A DNA stretch of 64,000 bases, taken from Gracilaria gracilis. Lineage: Eukaryota > Rhodophyta > Florideophyceae > Gracilariales > Gracilariaceae. The stretch is taken from assembly GCA_030374805.1 (NCBI GenBank), contig JARGSG010000005.1, positions 310,001 through 374,000 on the forward strand, read 5' to 3'. Numbering within the stretch: the stretch's first letter is position 1; every line of letters begins with the position of its first letter. The notes under the pieces were generated by a model. That model was given only the letters and a program-made list of their open reading frames with translations. It ran no database searches and was not told the DNA's origin. The position numbers were made by a program, and so were the translations under genes. This document shows, in pieces, positions 53,873 to 64,000 of this stretch.

Positions 53873-54088
53873 AATGGCTTTTGTATTTCATTGACTGCTA
53901 CCGCTGATCTCGGGCGCAACTCACATTATATTAGTTGTTCCAATTTAATGTAGCCCACAATAAATGCGTTTGACCCACAAATAGTGTGGTACCAAATTTG
54001 TTGTTGTCCACTTTAATACTGGTCTTCAGAACTCGAGATTTGTTACACTAAATGATGTGGCCTACATCATTTGCGGTTACTGGGTGTA

Positions 54089-56340
54089 GCTGCCTTTGTC
54101 GACCGTAGATTTGTCGATGAAAAATATATCCTCCACCTCATAAAGACTGCCATGTATGACATGCCAAATGTGATTTGTATATGAATAGGTGTTTTACAGT
54201 TTTACTCACTTACTGCCCAAAACAATAGCAGGGTCTCAAATTGTAAGCATTGTTGTAGATGATTCACACACTTCTATTTCAATTAACTGCTACAAATATT
54301 AAGAGAAACCCAGAGATTAGCCTTCATTTTCTGAAACTTCCTACAATATAGCAATGTGTAGGTATTTGCGGAGATACAGATAAACTATGACGGAGGTCTA
54401 GTATTATTTTTGCCAAAAACCGCCGAAATGTTCAACTTTTACTATACTGTAATTTGAATTTGGCTTCCCAAATTTAAAAACTAGTTTGAACTCATTAGAG
54501 TACATAGCAAACCGAAGTAAATTATTGAAAGCCTCAGACAGTTCTGGCTCCTATGACCAAGGCTCAAGGCTCTGAAACCTGATAAGTTCGAATTTTTCAC
54601 CCAACCTATCATGATAACTTCAGAAGTTATCAATGATGACTTTTGTAGTTATTAATAAAATAAAATTATGGCGTTTGTCCAAGCATTGTTGTTTTAATGC
54701 AAGTCAAATTGAGCTTTACAGTTCTAGAAAAATAGATTGAAAAACACCTACGCGTGTTGTTACTTACATTCTCCAAACATTTTTGCTTTCTCTCGTGTGT
54801 TTAGTGATAATGTTTTATTGTTACTTAGTTTTTTTTACGTTTCCCTTTACTTTGTATATTTCCCGCACTTCCCAGTGGAGCCTGAAAGTGACTAAAAATA
54901 ACTTAGCGTATGATCTTTTTAAACTATTATCATGTAACAAAACATAGATCACTTTTAAAGATTTAAAAACATTTCTAGCTCAACATAGCATGTATGCCCT
55001 CATTGTTCTTTCATTCCATCGTCATATGGCCGTTAACGGGCCTGAATTTTCAAAGTAAATGTATGAATTCGAACTGGCTTAGAACGGGCCGTAAAAGTTG
55101 CAGAGTTGCGAGTTCAGTATCCCTAAAGGACTCAATGATGCCCCAAATCTGGATGACATGCGCCGTTCCAGAATGGCAATAACTAATGGATTTCAAGGGG
55201 TGCTTTCGGTGTCGGCCACATCAAAAACAGTCCTTAACCATTGTCAGGCGATCCTGGAATTGCCTAAAAATAACTTAGCTTATGATCTCTTTAAAGTACA
55301 ATGAGGGCGTCAGTCTTTTCGCAAAGCAAACGAAACAGAACACATTATAAAAACGAGAATCTTAACTTTCATATGGTGTGTTGACTGCAATATATAGGCA
55401 TATAGCCTAAAAATTATGCACACACCAATACAGGTGCTTAAAATCATCTTATTTGCCGTTGTGGACAAGATAAAATTCCAATTTTTTGGACAAGCATCTT
55501 TTCCATGTGAACTGCGACATCTTTCAAAACGACATCACCCTTCACAAAATCAAAGTCAGGTGCTTCCAAATAGACGAAATAGGGTTCCAGGTGGACAAAA
55601 GCATATTCCAGGTATGAATCATTTACTTGCAATAAGTGCATTATTTTACATTCAAGCACACAAGGACACTTCTTTCTATTCTTAATATTTTGGCGTTGCT
55701 CTTTTTGAAAAACATGCAACTACACGGTTTTTCTTGCTCTTAAAGGTCGTCGTTGCATTTTAGGCCTCCTTTCATTTTGTCGCTTTTTCTTGATGTAGTC
55801 ACTTGATTCATTTTCTCCGTTTTTCTCAACCAGTTCTGACATATGCTTTTTTGAAGAATCCGGACTATGAGCCTTATCCGTCCATCATATTGCGAAATGC
55901 GACGTGCACAGGTGCTGACACGTGGTACCCGTCGGAACGCTGTAGATGATAAACCCGGCTGCACCACGTATATGGCGTCGCCCACGTGGCCTCAAGCTCT
56001 GTATGACACTGTGTCTTTGCTACACGCGTCTTGCGTGTGTCACGCTGGCCCACGAAAAGCCGAGTTATCAAAGTGAGGTACATATTAAACATTCTGGCAT
56101 TGCTGGCCTCGCTAGGGTAATTGAAGTGCATTTGAATACAGTAATGCAGATTGTTGTGACCAATTCGTGGCTTTTTTTGTGTGCATTCACATTTTGGTTT
56201 GAACACTGCCACCATGAATTGACGCGGCAATGAGGCGCCCTGACAAATGCATGTCTCACGAGAATTTCGAGCGTCACGAGCGTGAAGGTAACAGCGCTTT
56301 CTTCTTGCTCTTCTCAATTTTCAATTTTGTTCTGGTTCAC
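54089..56340. other. AT-rich stretch with short repeats, no gene recognised
   Basis: CTAAAAATAACTTAGC occurs twice (54892-54907; 55264-55279), followed by similar TATGATCT(T/C)TTTAAA. Near 54862, TTCCCGCACTTCCC is the reverse complement of a motif at about 47037. CTTAACCATTGTCAGG at 55233 links it to the 45.9-47.1 kb element. It is probably the remains of the same miniature family. No supported gene. Confidence 0.45.
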
Positions 56341-58050
56341 AGTCAGCCAGACAACTGCCAACTGGGGTTTCCGCTATAGCCTACTCGGCTCCAATAAGTG
56401 CGGTAAGACCACATTGATGCATGCCATTGCCAATTGTCAGATTGAATGATTCCTCCCTCCTGATGAGGTTTATCCTCGGTCGGTTTCACGAACTTCATGC
56501 TCACCGGCTTAGTCTCCTATCTTTCCGGATGTTGGCGTATGAAGCTTGCGCTAGCCCGTGCTATGCTTCAAAACGCTGATATCTTGTTGTTGGATGAGCA
56601 GACAAATCATCTTGATGTTGTTAACATCAAGTGGGCTGAGCATTATCTGAACAATCTCCGCCCGCCGCCGCCGCGGGCTAGCGCGCGCGCGCTGCTGCAG
56701 TTGCTGTGCGCGTTTGTCGACGCGCTGCGCTCGCCTCTTCTTTCTGTATCTTCGCGCGCGCCACTTGCGCTACCGAATGTCTGCAGCGCCTTTTTCTTTC
56801 CGCTCTCATACGTCGTCGTCCTCGTCGTCTTCATCCTCGTCATCGTGCCCGTTACCTTTCTTCGTGCTCGTCGAATTCGTCGCCGTTGCCCGCAGCTTGA
56901 TTTACGCCACACACACGCACGCATCCTCAACTACGGCACGTTATCCCAGGCGCTGCGTCTTGGTGCTCGTCGTGGTCGTCGTCACTGTCTTTGCCGTCGT
57001 CGTCGTCTCCCGTCAGCGTCATGCAGACCAAGCCGCTCGCAGTGGATGACAGCATAGCTGTCGCGCTGCCGCCTGCCATCGCCGTCATCAAGTCGCTCAA
57101 GTTTTCGCCGCAACAGCCTCTTTCCGACAAGCAGGTCATGCACGCATGGGAGGCTGAGTATTATCTACACGCGCACGCCGTCGTGCTGGCCGACTCTATT
57201 GCCCATCAGGCGTTGCAACTCTCCACCACCGCCACGCAGCCTGCGCACGTGCTCCTGCCGTCCTTGTTTTCTCGTTCCGAGTTGCTGCAGTCCATGTGCG
57301 CCCTGCAGCGCAATATCCAAAAGGCGTTGCAGGCGCGCGTCAACAACATGCCCGTAAAGCCGCGTTTTTACCGCTTGTCGCAGCGACTGCAGCTCTAGCA
57401 GCGTGTGGCTTTCATTGGCCCCAACGGTGCTGGCAAGTCTACAATTATCAAGTTGCTGACTAGAGAACTTGAGCCGGACTCAGGATCAGTATGGAAGCAT
57501 GCTAACTGCCGTATTGAATACATTGGTCAGCATGCCTTCCACCATATCGAGAACCATCTCGAGAAGAGAAGACACCTAATGAGTACATTCGTTGGCGCTA
57601 TGCCTATGGTGAGGATCGTGAGGCCTTGCAGAAACATACTATGCAAGTCAGTGATGAAGAGTTGAAGCTCATGAAGACTCCGATTCAGTATGTGTGGCTG
57701 ACTGAAGACGGAAGGGAAAAGCACGAAAAGCTTGTTATCGACCGCCTCACTACCCAACGCCGAACCAAGAAGGGAACTAAGTCCGACTACGAGTACGAAG
57801 TGAAGTGGGTTGGAAAGCCCTCTACCTTTACTGCTTGGTTGGCTCTTGAAAAGCTTTAGAAGCTAGGATGGAGCAAGGCCATCAAGCCTGTTGATGAGAA
57901 GGTTGCTTCCCGTGCTTCGGCACACACTATGCCGCTCACGTCCTCAAACGTCGAGAGACATCTTGAGAACGTTGGACTTGATCGTGAGTTTGGAACTCAT
58001 TGCCGTCTCGGTGCTCTCTCTGGTGGTCAGAAAGTCAAAGACGTCGCCAC
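56340..58050 (+). pseudogene. EF3: eEF3-like ABC-F ATPase, decayed
   Basis: Fragments follow eEF3 order. First ABC domain: Walker A GSNKCGKTTLMHAIAN (about 56395), then LSGCWRMKLALARAML and ILLLDEQTNHLD (56520-56620), where LSGG has become LSGC and DEP has become DEQ. Second ABC domain from 57405: FIGPNGAGKSTIIKLL, RIEYIGQHAFHHI, then the chromodomain-like insert unique to eEF3 (YEYEVKWVGKPSTFTAW), and LENVGLDREF...LGALSGGQKVK, where it stops near 58045. Several stops and shifts. eEF3 helps release deacyl-tRNA from the ribosomal E site in fungi and occurs in some algae and oomycetes. A GC-rich insert separates the two halves. Confidence 0.85.
56660..57395 (+). other. GC-rich insert of unknown origin within the eEF3 pseudogene
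   Basis: Markedly richer in GC than its flanks, with CG-rich runs and GTCGTC/CGTCGT repeats. A plus-strand frame at 56991-57398 reads MQTKPLAVDDSIAVALPP, then a helical Ala/Leu-rich segment (HAWEAEYYLHAHAVVLADS; LLQSMCALQRNIQKALQ). I do not recognise it. It ends exactly where the second eEF3 ABC domain resumes. Confidence 0.4.
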
Positions 58051-58123
58051 ATACAGTAATTTTCGGGCGTACGATGGTTACGCCAACGAGTGCAAGGTTA
58101 GGTTTACTTACGGTAGATATGTA

Positions 58124-60289
58124 CACCCAGTAACTGCAATTAATGTAGCCCACATTGACTGAGGTAAGCAATCCTAGAGCATAAATACCTCAAATGATGT
58201 GGGCCACAAGATCTACGGTACCACTTTATTTGCTGAACAAACATATTTAATGTAGACCACAATAATTCTGCCAGGAACAAATAGCGTGGGTGTCAATCTC
58301 GATCCACTTGACCCAAACGTGCTCTAGAACCATTCAAAATCTCCTCATCCCATCTGCACAACTTCACCGTCAAAGTGATTACGGTGCCTCTTAATAATAC
58401 CTTGCAACTCCGGAAACAACTGACGCTCTTCCCAAAGACCGTTGACATTCAATGCCATCCCAGTTCTGATCATAGCCTTCCGAGCGTACGTCAGTCCATC
58501 TGAGTCCCTCTGATGATTGACATCTCTAACGGCTTGCACGGCTAACTTAAGGAAGAACCTCTTCCCCGGATTACAAAGCTTTCCCGATGACGACCACTCC
58601 CCTCTCATTATTAAGTCCATCTTGTGCCTTTCCCACCGTGAACTCCATGCACTCTTTATCTTTTGTATGATAAACGAGTCCGCAGGTTGGACCAAATGAG
58701 TGGCGTTCTTTGCGAAGAATCGAATGTCGGTGTTCACTTTTTTTGCTGCTTCTATTTGCTCTTGAGTGGGGTTGTGACCACTACAGTTGTCCACGAAGAT
58801 AGTTCTCTTCCGGCCATGAGGAAGGCAGCCTATCGCTCTCGGTTCGGACAGCCATTGAGGAAGAACAACTGTATCCATCCAACCCTTTGGTCCCGTACGG
58901 TACGACACTCCTGGAACATCATCGGGCACACCACGAATGGGATAGCTTCTTCCCTTGTTTTGAAACACCAGAAATGGGGCCTCAATTTGCGCTTCGTGTC
59001 CTCCACTAATGCGAACCAGCATAGTCATTCCCTCACCACCCGACACGACGTCCGCGTATTTAACCTCTGCCTCTCCGCTGAAACCCAGTGTTTTTCCATT
59101 GTCCAGATTAATCACGAAATGGGTCTCATCGGCGTTTTCTACATTCTCTTCTTTCAGCTCACCGCTCCGGAAAGCCCGACACATAACTCCAAGGTGATAT
59201 GCCACTTCCTTGTGGATCATTTCCTCTTTGGCTGGGGAAAGAAGGTGTTTCCTTGTTATGCTCCTACTCACAATTCTGTGGCGATCAACGAAGTGTTGAA
59301 TCCATCTACGTGTGATGCACTCCGAGATTGGAATGTCCTGTTTGTCGTCTCTTAAATTGAGGTGATAGTAAATCGATGTCGAGTGTTCCACAAGGTTTAG
59401 AGCAAGGCTGCGAAGCGTTTTCCAGTTAAATTTGACACCGAGTTTTCGAAGGCGGTCAAACTCGGTGAGCATGTCTAAATGAAGTGCCTTAACCCACGGC
59501 CTGGTTTTACGCCCTCTTCCGCTTCGAGCCTTAAGGTAAGTTTGTTTCACTCCAAAGTACGTCGACCGTGTGATAGAGGAGCAAACGCCTCTGACCTGAA
59601 GCGATCCATCTTCGTTCATATAATCAGATCGTGTTTTCCATAACCGGCTGGCCTTTGGAAGATTTGCTTTGTACGAGCTTCGGAATAAGGATGAAAAGCG
59701 TTTAACTGCTTTAGAGGCGATGTGTTTCGAACCGTGGGCATCGCTCTCTTGTTTCATCCATGAGATGATTTTAATTCGTTCGGATATCTTTAGGACATTA
59801 TGACAGGGATGTGGCGGTTTTCTAGTAAGAGAAAGATCTCGTACGGTGGGCGTTGCTACTTGTGCTGTACCGGCTTGCTGCGGCTGCAATTGAGACGGGG
59901 TTGGTGTTGCAACTGGCTCGGCTATGGCCTCATTGTTGGTGTGGTTTCGTTGCGCCCTTTGAAAGGCTGCAACAATCGGGGATCCAGTGGTTGGGACACT
60001 CATTTGTGATGAGGTAGAGAACGCAGCCGTCACAAGACGAAGCGGTTGCTGGGTGATCGGTCTTGACGACTTGTCCACCAAATAAAGCCGTTGCCAATCT
60101 CAAACTGAGTGCGATTGCCGCCATTTTCCAAACTGTTTCGGTTACGCTAACAATGGTCATGGCGTTATTAGTGTGGTACACATCAATTGATGCCAACGCT
60201 GTGACTGTGGGAACCTGTATTAATGTAGACTACACTATATTTGGTACCCACACTATTGATACACCTACATTAATTGCAGTTACTGGGTG
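58124..60289 (-). mobile_element. P3: apparently intact pogo/Tc1-like element in the MULE
   Basis: 2166 bp with inverted ends CACCCAGTAACTGCAATTAA and TA on both sides (58122-58123; 60290-60291). It carries one uninterrupted transposase gene. Its ends match those of P2. Confidence 0.9.
58345..60003 (-). CDS. P3 transposase (pogo/jerky-like DDE)
   Basis: 552 aa from ATG 60003 (MSVPTTGSPIVAAFQRA). A Pro/Gln-rich N-terminus precedes helix-turn-helix-like DNA-binding regions (NVLKISERIKIISWM; LRKLGVKFNWKTLRSLALNLV; RWIQHFVDRHRI). Catalytic motifs: NADETHFVINLD, TIFVDNCSGHN and LVQPADSFIIQKIKSAW, the DDD triad of pogo-type enzymes. No stop or shift, matching inverted ends and TA duplications suggest a potentially autonomous element. 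The related P2 copy is dead. Confidence 0.88.
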   Translation of the reverse strand: MSVPTTGSPIVAAFQRAQRNHTNNEAIAEPVATPTPSQLQPQQAGTAQVATPTVRDLSLTRKPPHPCHNVLKISERIKIISWMKQESDAHGSKHIASKAVKRFSSLFRSSYKANLPKASRLWKTRSDYMNEDGSLQVRGVCSSITRSTYFGVKQTYLKARSGRGRKTRPWVKALHLDMLTEFDRLRKLGVKFNWKTLRSLALNLVEHSTSIYYHLNLRDDKQDIPISECITRRWIQHFVDRHRIVSRSITRKHLLSPAKEEMIHKEVAYHLGVMCRAFRSGELKEENVENADETHFVINLDNGKTLGFSGEAEVKYADVVSGGEGMTMLVRISGGHEAQIEAPFLVFQNKGRSYPIRGVPDDVPGVSYRTGPKGWMDTVVLPQWLSEPRAIGCLPHGRKRTIFVDNCSGHNPTQEQIEAAKKVNTDIRFFAKNATHLVQPADSFIIQKIKSAWSSRWERHKMDLIMRGEWSSSGKLCNPGKRFFLKLAVQAVRDVNHQRDSDGLTYARKAMIRTGMALNVNGLWEERQLFPELQGIIKRHRNHFDGEVVQMG

Positions 60290-62850
60290 TAGTAGATGTT
60301 GATTTAAACGTCTTGGGCCTGCTCTTAGATCTCATGTTTGTCCTGACAATGTTCAGGTAAACTGTTAATGGCTTCAAGCTGGTCCCGAACAGATCAAGCT
60401 GCCGTTCATCTGCTGCAGAGTTCACAAGATAGTCAACATGGTGTACTCCTTCCAACAAACATTTCTTGATGTTTTCAGCTTTGGTCATAAACTGAGCGAG
60501 GTCCTGCATGTCCGCAGATAATAAACCGTCTTCCGCAGGAAGAGAAACAAGCCCTCCATCTTTCAATTTGTTCACAAGAATCTCTGGCGTCATGTTTCGA
60601 TCTTCTTCGAAAAAGTGTGGAACCCTCGTGTTTTCCCCGAAGTGTTTCAATTGTAAAAATGGAGGCTTTCGTGAAAGAACCAAGTCTTGATACCTAGGTA
60701 TAGGCAAATTGTATACCAAATGCTTGCAGATAAAAAAGCGATTCATTCGAAACGCTGGACAAGAACAGAGTTATTTCTTTCTATCAGTATCGTAGTTCTG
60801 GGTAATCTTAGTAGCCGCCAGAGTTTTCCAGTTCTGTACAAACACTTTGTACCAACTGGGGCTATACTCGCCACTAATTAAGCTCTTCCAATCCTGCATG
60901 AACTTTCGCACGAAATGCTCGTCAAGTATATAGAGCACAAAATCTATACGTGGTCTGTTATATGATGAAAAATACGTATTTTTCATCACTGACCAATGTG
61001 ATTCCACGAACATGGTAGTCCTGGAGCGAGAGATGTATTTCTCCTCACGCCTGCCCCACTGGTTGAATTCAGGATCCGAGTACCAGTTACTATAAAGATA
61101 CTCTTTGAATTTGCGCAGTACGGTTCTCTCAATTTCTAGAACATCTTTCGAGACACCATCTTCTTCAATGATTGTGAGATTCCTAACGTCTTCCAAAAAT
61201 CGAACCTTGCGTTCTTTCCCACCAGGGTCACCAAAAAACGAATGTGAGTAGTAATGATCATCCAACATAGAGAGAATAGCATTTCGAAGTTTATCGGGAT
61301 TTTGTTTCGACTCTCGATTTTTCTCTGAGAACTCTGTGCTGTTATAAAGAAGTTTGGTAATTCTTCGGCAATTTTCTTTTCCTAATGCCTCCCATTTCCG
61401 GATCCAAGCACGTTTCATGTGCCATAAACATATCGAAGGGTAGAGGTTATAAACAGCCTGTATGGCTCCAAGCTGAGCTTGGTCCTTGTCCGAAAAGAAA
61501 AACAAAGGTTTCAAGCGAGGTAGTGATTGCTTCAGACATTGTAGAAAGTTTGTGATGATCTTCAACTTATAACCACGATTCTTATTCCCTTCCGCGTATG
61601 GCTCCAGAATTAAATATGCAAGAGGAAATCCAACTCCATATACAGACCCAATGACAGCAAAGATTTCCATTCCTTGCGAGTTGGTCTTGAATGTTGAGTC
61701 AATAAATACCTCGCATATGTTCCTGGTATCCATGATTGTACTAGCCAAATTGGTAACAAATCCAAGTGCATATGGGTTCTTGTTGGAGTATATTGGTGAT
61801 ATGTTTTTTGCTTTACCCATGTATAAATTCATCGAAACCTTGGTATCGTCATGTCGCCGACTCTTTTTCCCTATTGCAGATATCCATTTGTTATAGACCA
61901 TATGATAAGGAATGTAGTTCTCCCTATTGTTTCTCAAGCACAACAATATCTTAAATAGAGCCATTTTTTTCTTGTATCGATAGCTCTGCAATTCTCTCTG
62001 ATTCACCTGGTTCGAATGCAAAACCAACAGTCTCTCCTTCGTGGACAAAATCATGACTCATGGCAATAGAAACGCGGTCCTTCCCTTCGTAAGAAAAAGA
62101 AACCATGCCATTACAGTTGTGTTCTTTCTTGCTTCTTTTCAACCGCTTCGCCTCGCTATTATATTGGCGATGTTGTTGTGTACATATATAGTACGAGTAC
62201 TGCTTTCTTCTAAATTTCCTCGCATGTTTCACGACTATGATTCCTCTCATACTTTCCAGAAAATTGTATTCCAATTGTTGCCGTTGGTCTTCAGTACTTT
62301 CTATGCCTCTGATGTGCAGGGCAGCGGTAAACCCCGTTCCAAGCAGTTTTGATGCTTCCCACGACAAACCTATCAACTGCATGACCTCTTTTTGAAGCAT
62401 TGAGTCAGATGAAACGTCGCACTTGACATATACATGTTTGGAACAACAAACCACTGGCGTTTGTCTGCATCGATTGCAACATTTACTTAGCTTTTTTGTT
62501 GCATTCAGGAACATGTTAAAGGAGCAAATCTTCTTACACCGTGTACACTGAGCTAAGCACAATTTATCCCATACGTTTTTGCCTGATGAAGGCTGAGAAT
62601 TGGAGGCAGTTCGCATTACAAGACATGTGAAAACATTTTGGTCGATAGCCCACTCCTTCAGTTCTGCACCATTTAGATTGCCTTCAAGCTGAATCTGATT
62701 CTTTTGAACGTTCTTCAGCATCTTTTGTAGGTGATCTTGGACGGCGTTTGCCGTGCTTCCAACCAGACTGGCCACAGTCTCACTAACCATCAAGCTGGTT
62801 GGGTTTGTTTTCCCAAAGGCTTCTTCAAAGACTAGCTTTGGATTTGTCAT

Positions 62851-63384
62851 GCTTTGGATTTGTCATACGTTTGCAATTCTAACTGCTGCAACAGATAACC
62901 GTTTTTGTGTTGCAGTCATGTTTGCCTTTGGTTTTATGTTCAGGGAATTGTCAGCGTTGGCACCCTTTGGAAACGAGAATTATCATCCTGCAAATTATTG
63001 CTAGCCGATCTAACCTACTACAAGAGCAAGTAAATTGCTAGGGCAAAAGAAAAGACCAGCAGGGTCATGAAACTATTATTTTCCTTAAGGATAGGCTTCA
63101 TGGCTTTCCTGGTCATAATGGATGTCAAAAGAATATCACGTCGGTCTCTATTACTAATGCGTAAGACACGAGATCGCCCCCCACTACGTGGTTTTCGCTA
63201 GTTTAGTACATTGTGTCACCGTTACGAAGGCGGGGAATTACAGCCGAACTGGACATCCCTGCCCCCACAATCAAGTGGGCCCTCAATACACCTGTCGGTG
63301 GTCAGCCCTCATAACGGTCTTGTTGACACTGACGCTAATTTCGCGTCTGCACCTCGTAGCTTAACGATCTCATTTCGTCGAGCA
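62851..63384. other. No gene recognised
   Basis: 5' flank of the MULE gene. A 14-bp direct duplication (CTTTGGATTTGTCA) overlaps the start codon. One weak inverted match to 58060-58090 (GTAATT..C.GGCG) could be a MULE end but is not convincing. Confidence 0.35.
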
Positions 63385-63462
63385 TCTGGAGAATCGAACT
63401 CCAACCTTGTGGTTCACTTGTGCAGAGTGTTTCCACTCTTGTACTCGATCTACCACTTCTGA
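63385..63462 (-). repeat. tRNA-related SINE-like sequence
   Basis: The minus strand has a perfect T-arm, TGGAG-TTCGATT-CTCCA (B box), and an upstream GTGGTAGATCGAGT resembling an A box, plus a hairpin GAGTGGAAACACTC in place of a normal anticodon arm. It cannot fold as a true tRNA, so a tRNA-derived SINE head is more likely. Confidence 0.4.
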
Positions 63463-63486
63463 TAACTACGGTTATGGTAAGTCTAT

Positions 63487-64000
63487 ATGTACATGTACAC
63501 ATACACAACACTCAACCTTCTTGGTGCTTCTCCTCTACTGAGTACGTTTGTTGACGGTGAATCACTTGTCAGCTATGGCTCTGCCATTGTGCTGTGGTTT
63601 GGCTTCTTTGTGAACTCGCAGATTGATTTCACTGCTGCTGGTGCTGACGCGCCAACCTCCTCTGTTGGAGAGATTATTGGGGATGTGTTCAAGCATATTT
63701 TGGGTGGCGTAGCTATTGGAATTGCATTTGCACTCGTTGTGCTTATCATCCTCAGTTGCGTATACGACGAGTTCGAAGTTGAAACGTCACTTTCCGTCGT
63801 TGTCGCCTTTCTCGGGTTTTGGACTGCCCAGGCATTGTCAGAACTCTCAGGAGTGGACTGCTACTATCTGCGTTTGGACGACAGCTAATAACACCATCCG
63901 TCCGCAAACCTCTCGGGGAGTTCTGGAAGCTGCTTGATTGGATAGGCAGCACAATCATTTTCGTTCACGCTGGCTTACTACTTTCAGCCTTTGCATGGTC
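63487..64000 (+). pseudogene. Na+/H+ antiporter (CPA1/NHE) fragment, runs off the window
   Basis: Matches the membrane domain of cation/proton antiporters: LLGASPLLSTFVDGESLVSYG (the family normally has EGESL.NDG), GSAIVLW, LGGVAIGIAFALVVLIILSCVYDEF, and SLSVVVAFLGFWTAQ. It then shifts frame twice, with EFWKLLDWIGSTIIFVHAG readable in a third frame to the window end. The NDG to SYG change removes the conserved acidic residue of that helix. It is a decayed fragment; upstream membrane helices are not found in the window. Confidence 0.75.

Larger units (their letters stand above)
47692..54086. mobile_element. P2: pogo/Tc1-like element, degenerate and split by T2
   Basis: Inverted ends CACCCAGTAACCGCAAAT are flanked by TA (47690-47691; 54087-54088), the target duplication of the Tc1/mariner/pogo group. 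Removing T2 leaves about 2.2 kb, matching the intact relative P3 (2166 bp). Its transposase gene (52223-53872) has two in-frame stops and a lost catalytic residue. Confidence 0.85.
58108..62850 (-). pseudogene. MULE transposase (FAR1/MuDR-like), split by P3
   Basis: Starts ATG 62850. Parts in order: a cysteine-rich zinc-binding region (CTRCKKICSFN...CCNRCRQTPVVCC); a WRKY/GCM1- or FLYWCH-like finger (YSYYICTQ...HNCNGMVSF...SHDFVHEG); the MULE DDE domain (EVFIDSTFKTNSQG; FFFSDKDQAQLGAI; CLWHMKRAWIRK); and a C-terminal SWIM finger (LCSCPAF...FFICKHLVY). Two lesions: a shift at seven T on the plus strand (61964-61970) and a single TAA (about 60768) just before SWIM. P3 is inserted at TA 60290; across it the frame would end only five codons later, at 58108. 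Terminal repeats of the MULE were not resolved. Confidence 0.8.

Noticed and set aside
1..64000. CRISPR arrays, bacterial operons or bacterial-type promoters
   Set aside because: No regularly spaced short repeats, and introns, TATA boxes and LTR elements mark the sequence as eukaryotic.

Overview
This is a eukaryotic nuclear window made mostly of nested transposable elements, with a few host genes between them. GT-AG introns, TATA boxes about 70-120 bp upstream of start codons, LTR retrotransposons and cut-and-paste DNA transposons all point to a eukaryote. A captured fragment most like plastid-type LepA (elongation factor 4), an eEF3-like ABC-ATPase relic, intron-poor genes and cysteine-rich secreted proteins suggest an alga, perhaps a red alga. 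The lineage is an inference and is not proven by the sequence.

Layout. (1) 0.5-2.1 kb: a spliced gene on the minus strand for a secreted protein with four 10-cysteine modules. (2) 4.5-19.6 kb: a nest of elements. A short hAT-like element (TSD ATTTCGAG) holds a two-gene DDE transposon, called T1 here (about 4.69-8.03 kb), and an 11-kb Ty3/gypsy chromovirus, E1 (8362-19498, TSD GTATT). E1 is split inside its reverse transcriptase by a tandem miniature LTR element (TRIM/SMART type, TSD GCGGA), which is itself split by a second chromovirus, E2 (11855-17200, TSD CCGGC). (3) 20-27 kb: small secreted-protein genes, each with a TATA box, and a larger cysteine-rich secreted protein with ephrin-receptor-like modules. 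(4) 30.07-38.32 kb: H1, an 8.2-kb PIF/Harbinger transposon (20-bp perfect TIRs, TSD TTA). Between its two own genes it carries fragments of at least three host genes (LepA, Dna2 nuclease-helicase, a dihydroflavonol-reductase-like SDR) and perhaps a fourth (signal peptide peptidase). (5) 38.6-45.4 kb: an NB-ARC/WD40 NLR-like gene on the minus strand, cut inside a WD40 repeat by a complete 2.6-kb PIF/Harbinger element, H2 (TSD ACT). (6) 47.7-54.1 kb: P2, a degenerate pogo/Tc1-like element, itself split by T2, a second copy of the two-gene DDE family. (7) 56.3-58.05 kb: eEF3 pseudogene. (8) 58.1-62.9 kb: a MULE transposase with an apparently intact pogo-like element (P3) inserted close to its 3' coding end. 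(9) 63.4-64 kb: a tRNA-related repeat and a broken Na+/H+ antiporter gene running off the window.

The most interesting items are: the T1/T2 family (a DDE transposase paired divergently with an unrecognised accessory protein, each gene with one tiny intron at a conserved place); the Harbinger element loaded with gene fragments; and the tandem mini-LTR element whose primer-binding site matches the anticodon arm of initiator tRNA rather than a tRNA 3' end. Many breaks in otherwise coherent reading frames sit at short homopolymers, so some 'pseudogenes' may be assembly indels. All family names come from reading motifs; no database search was run.
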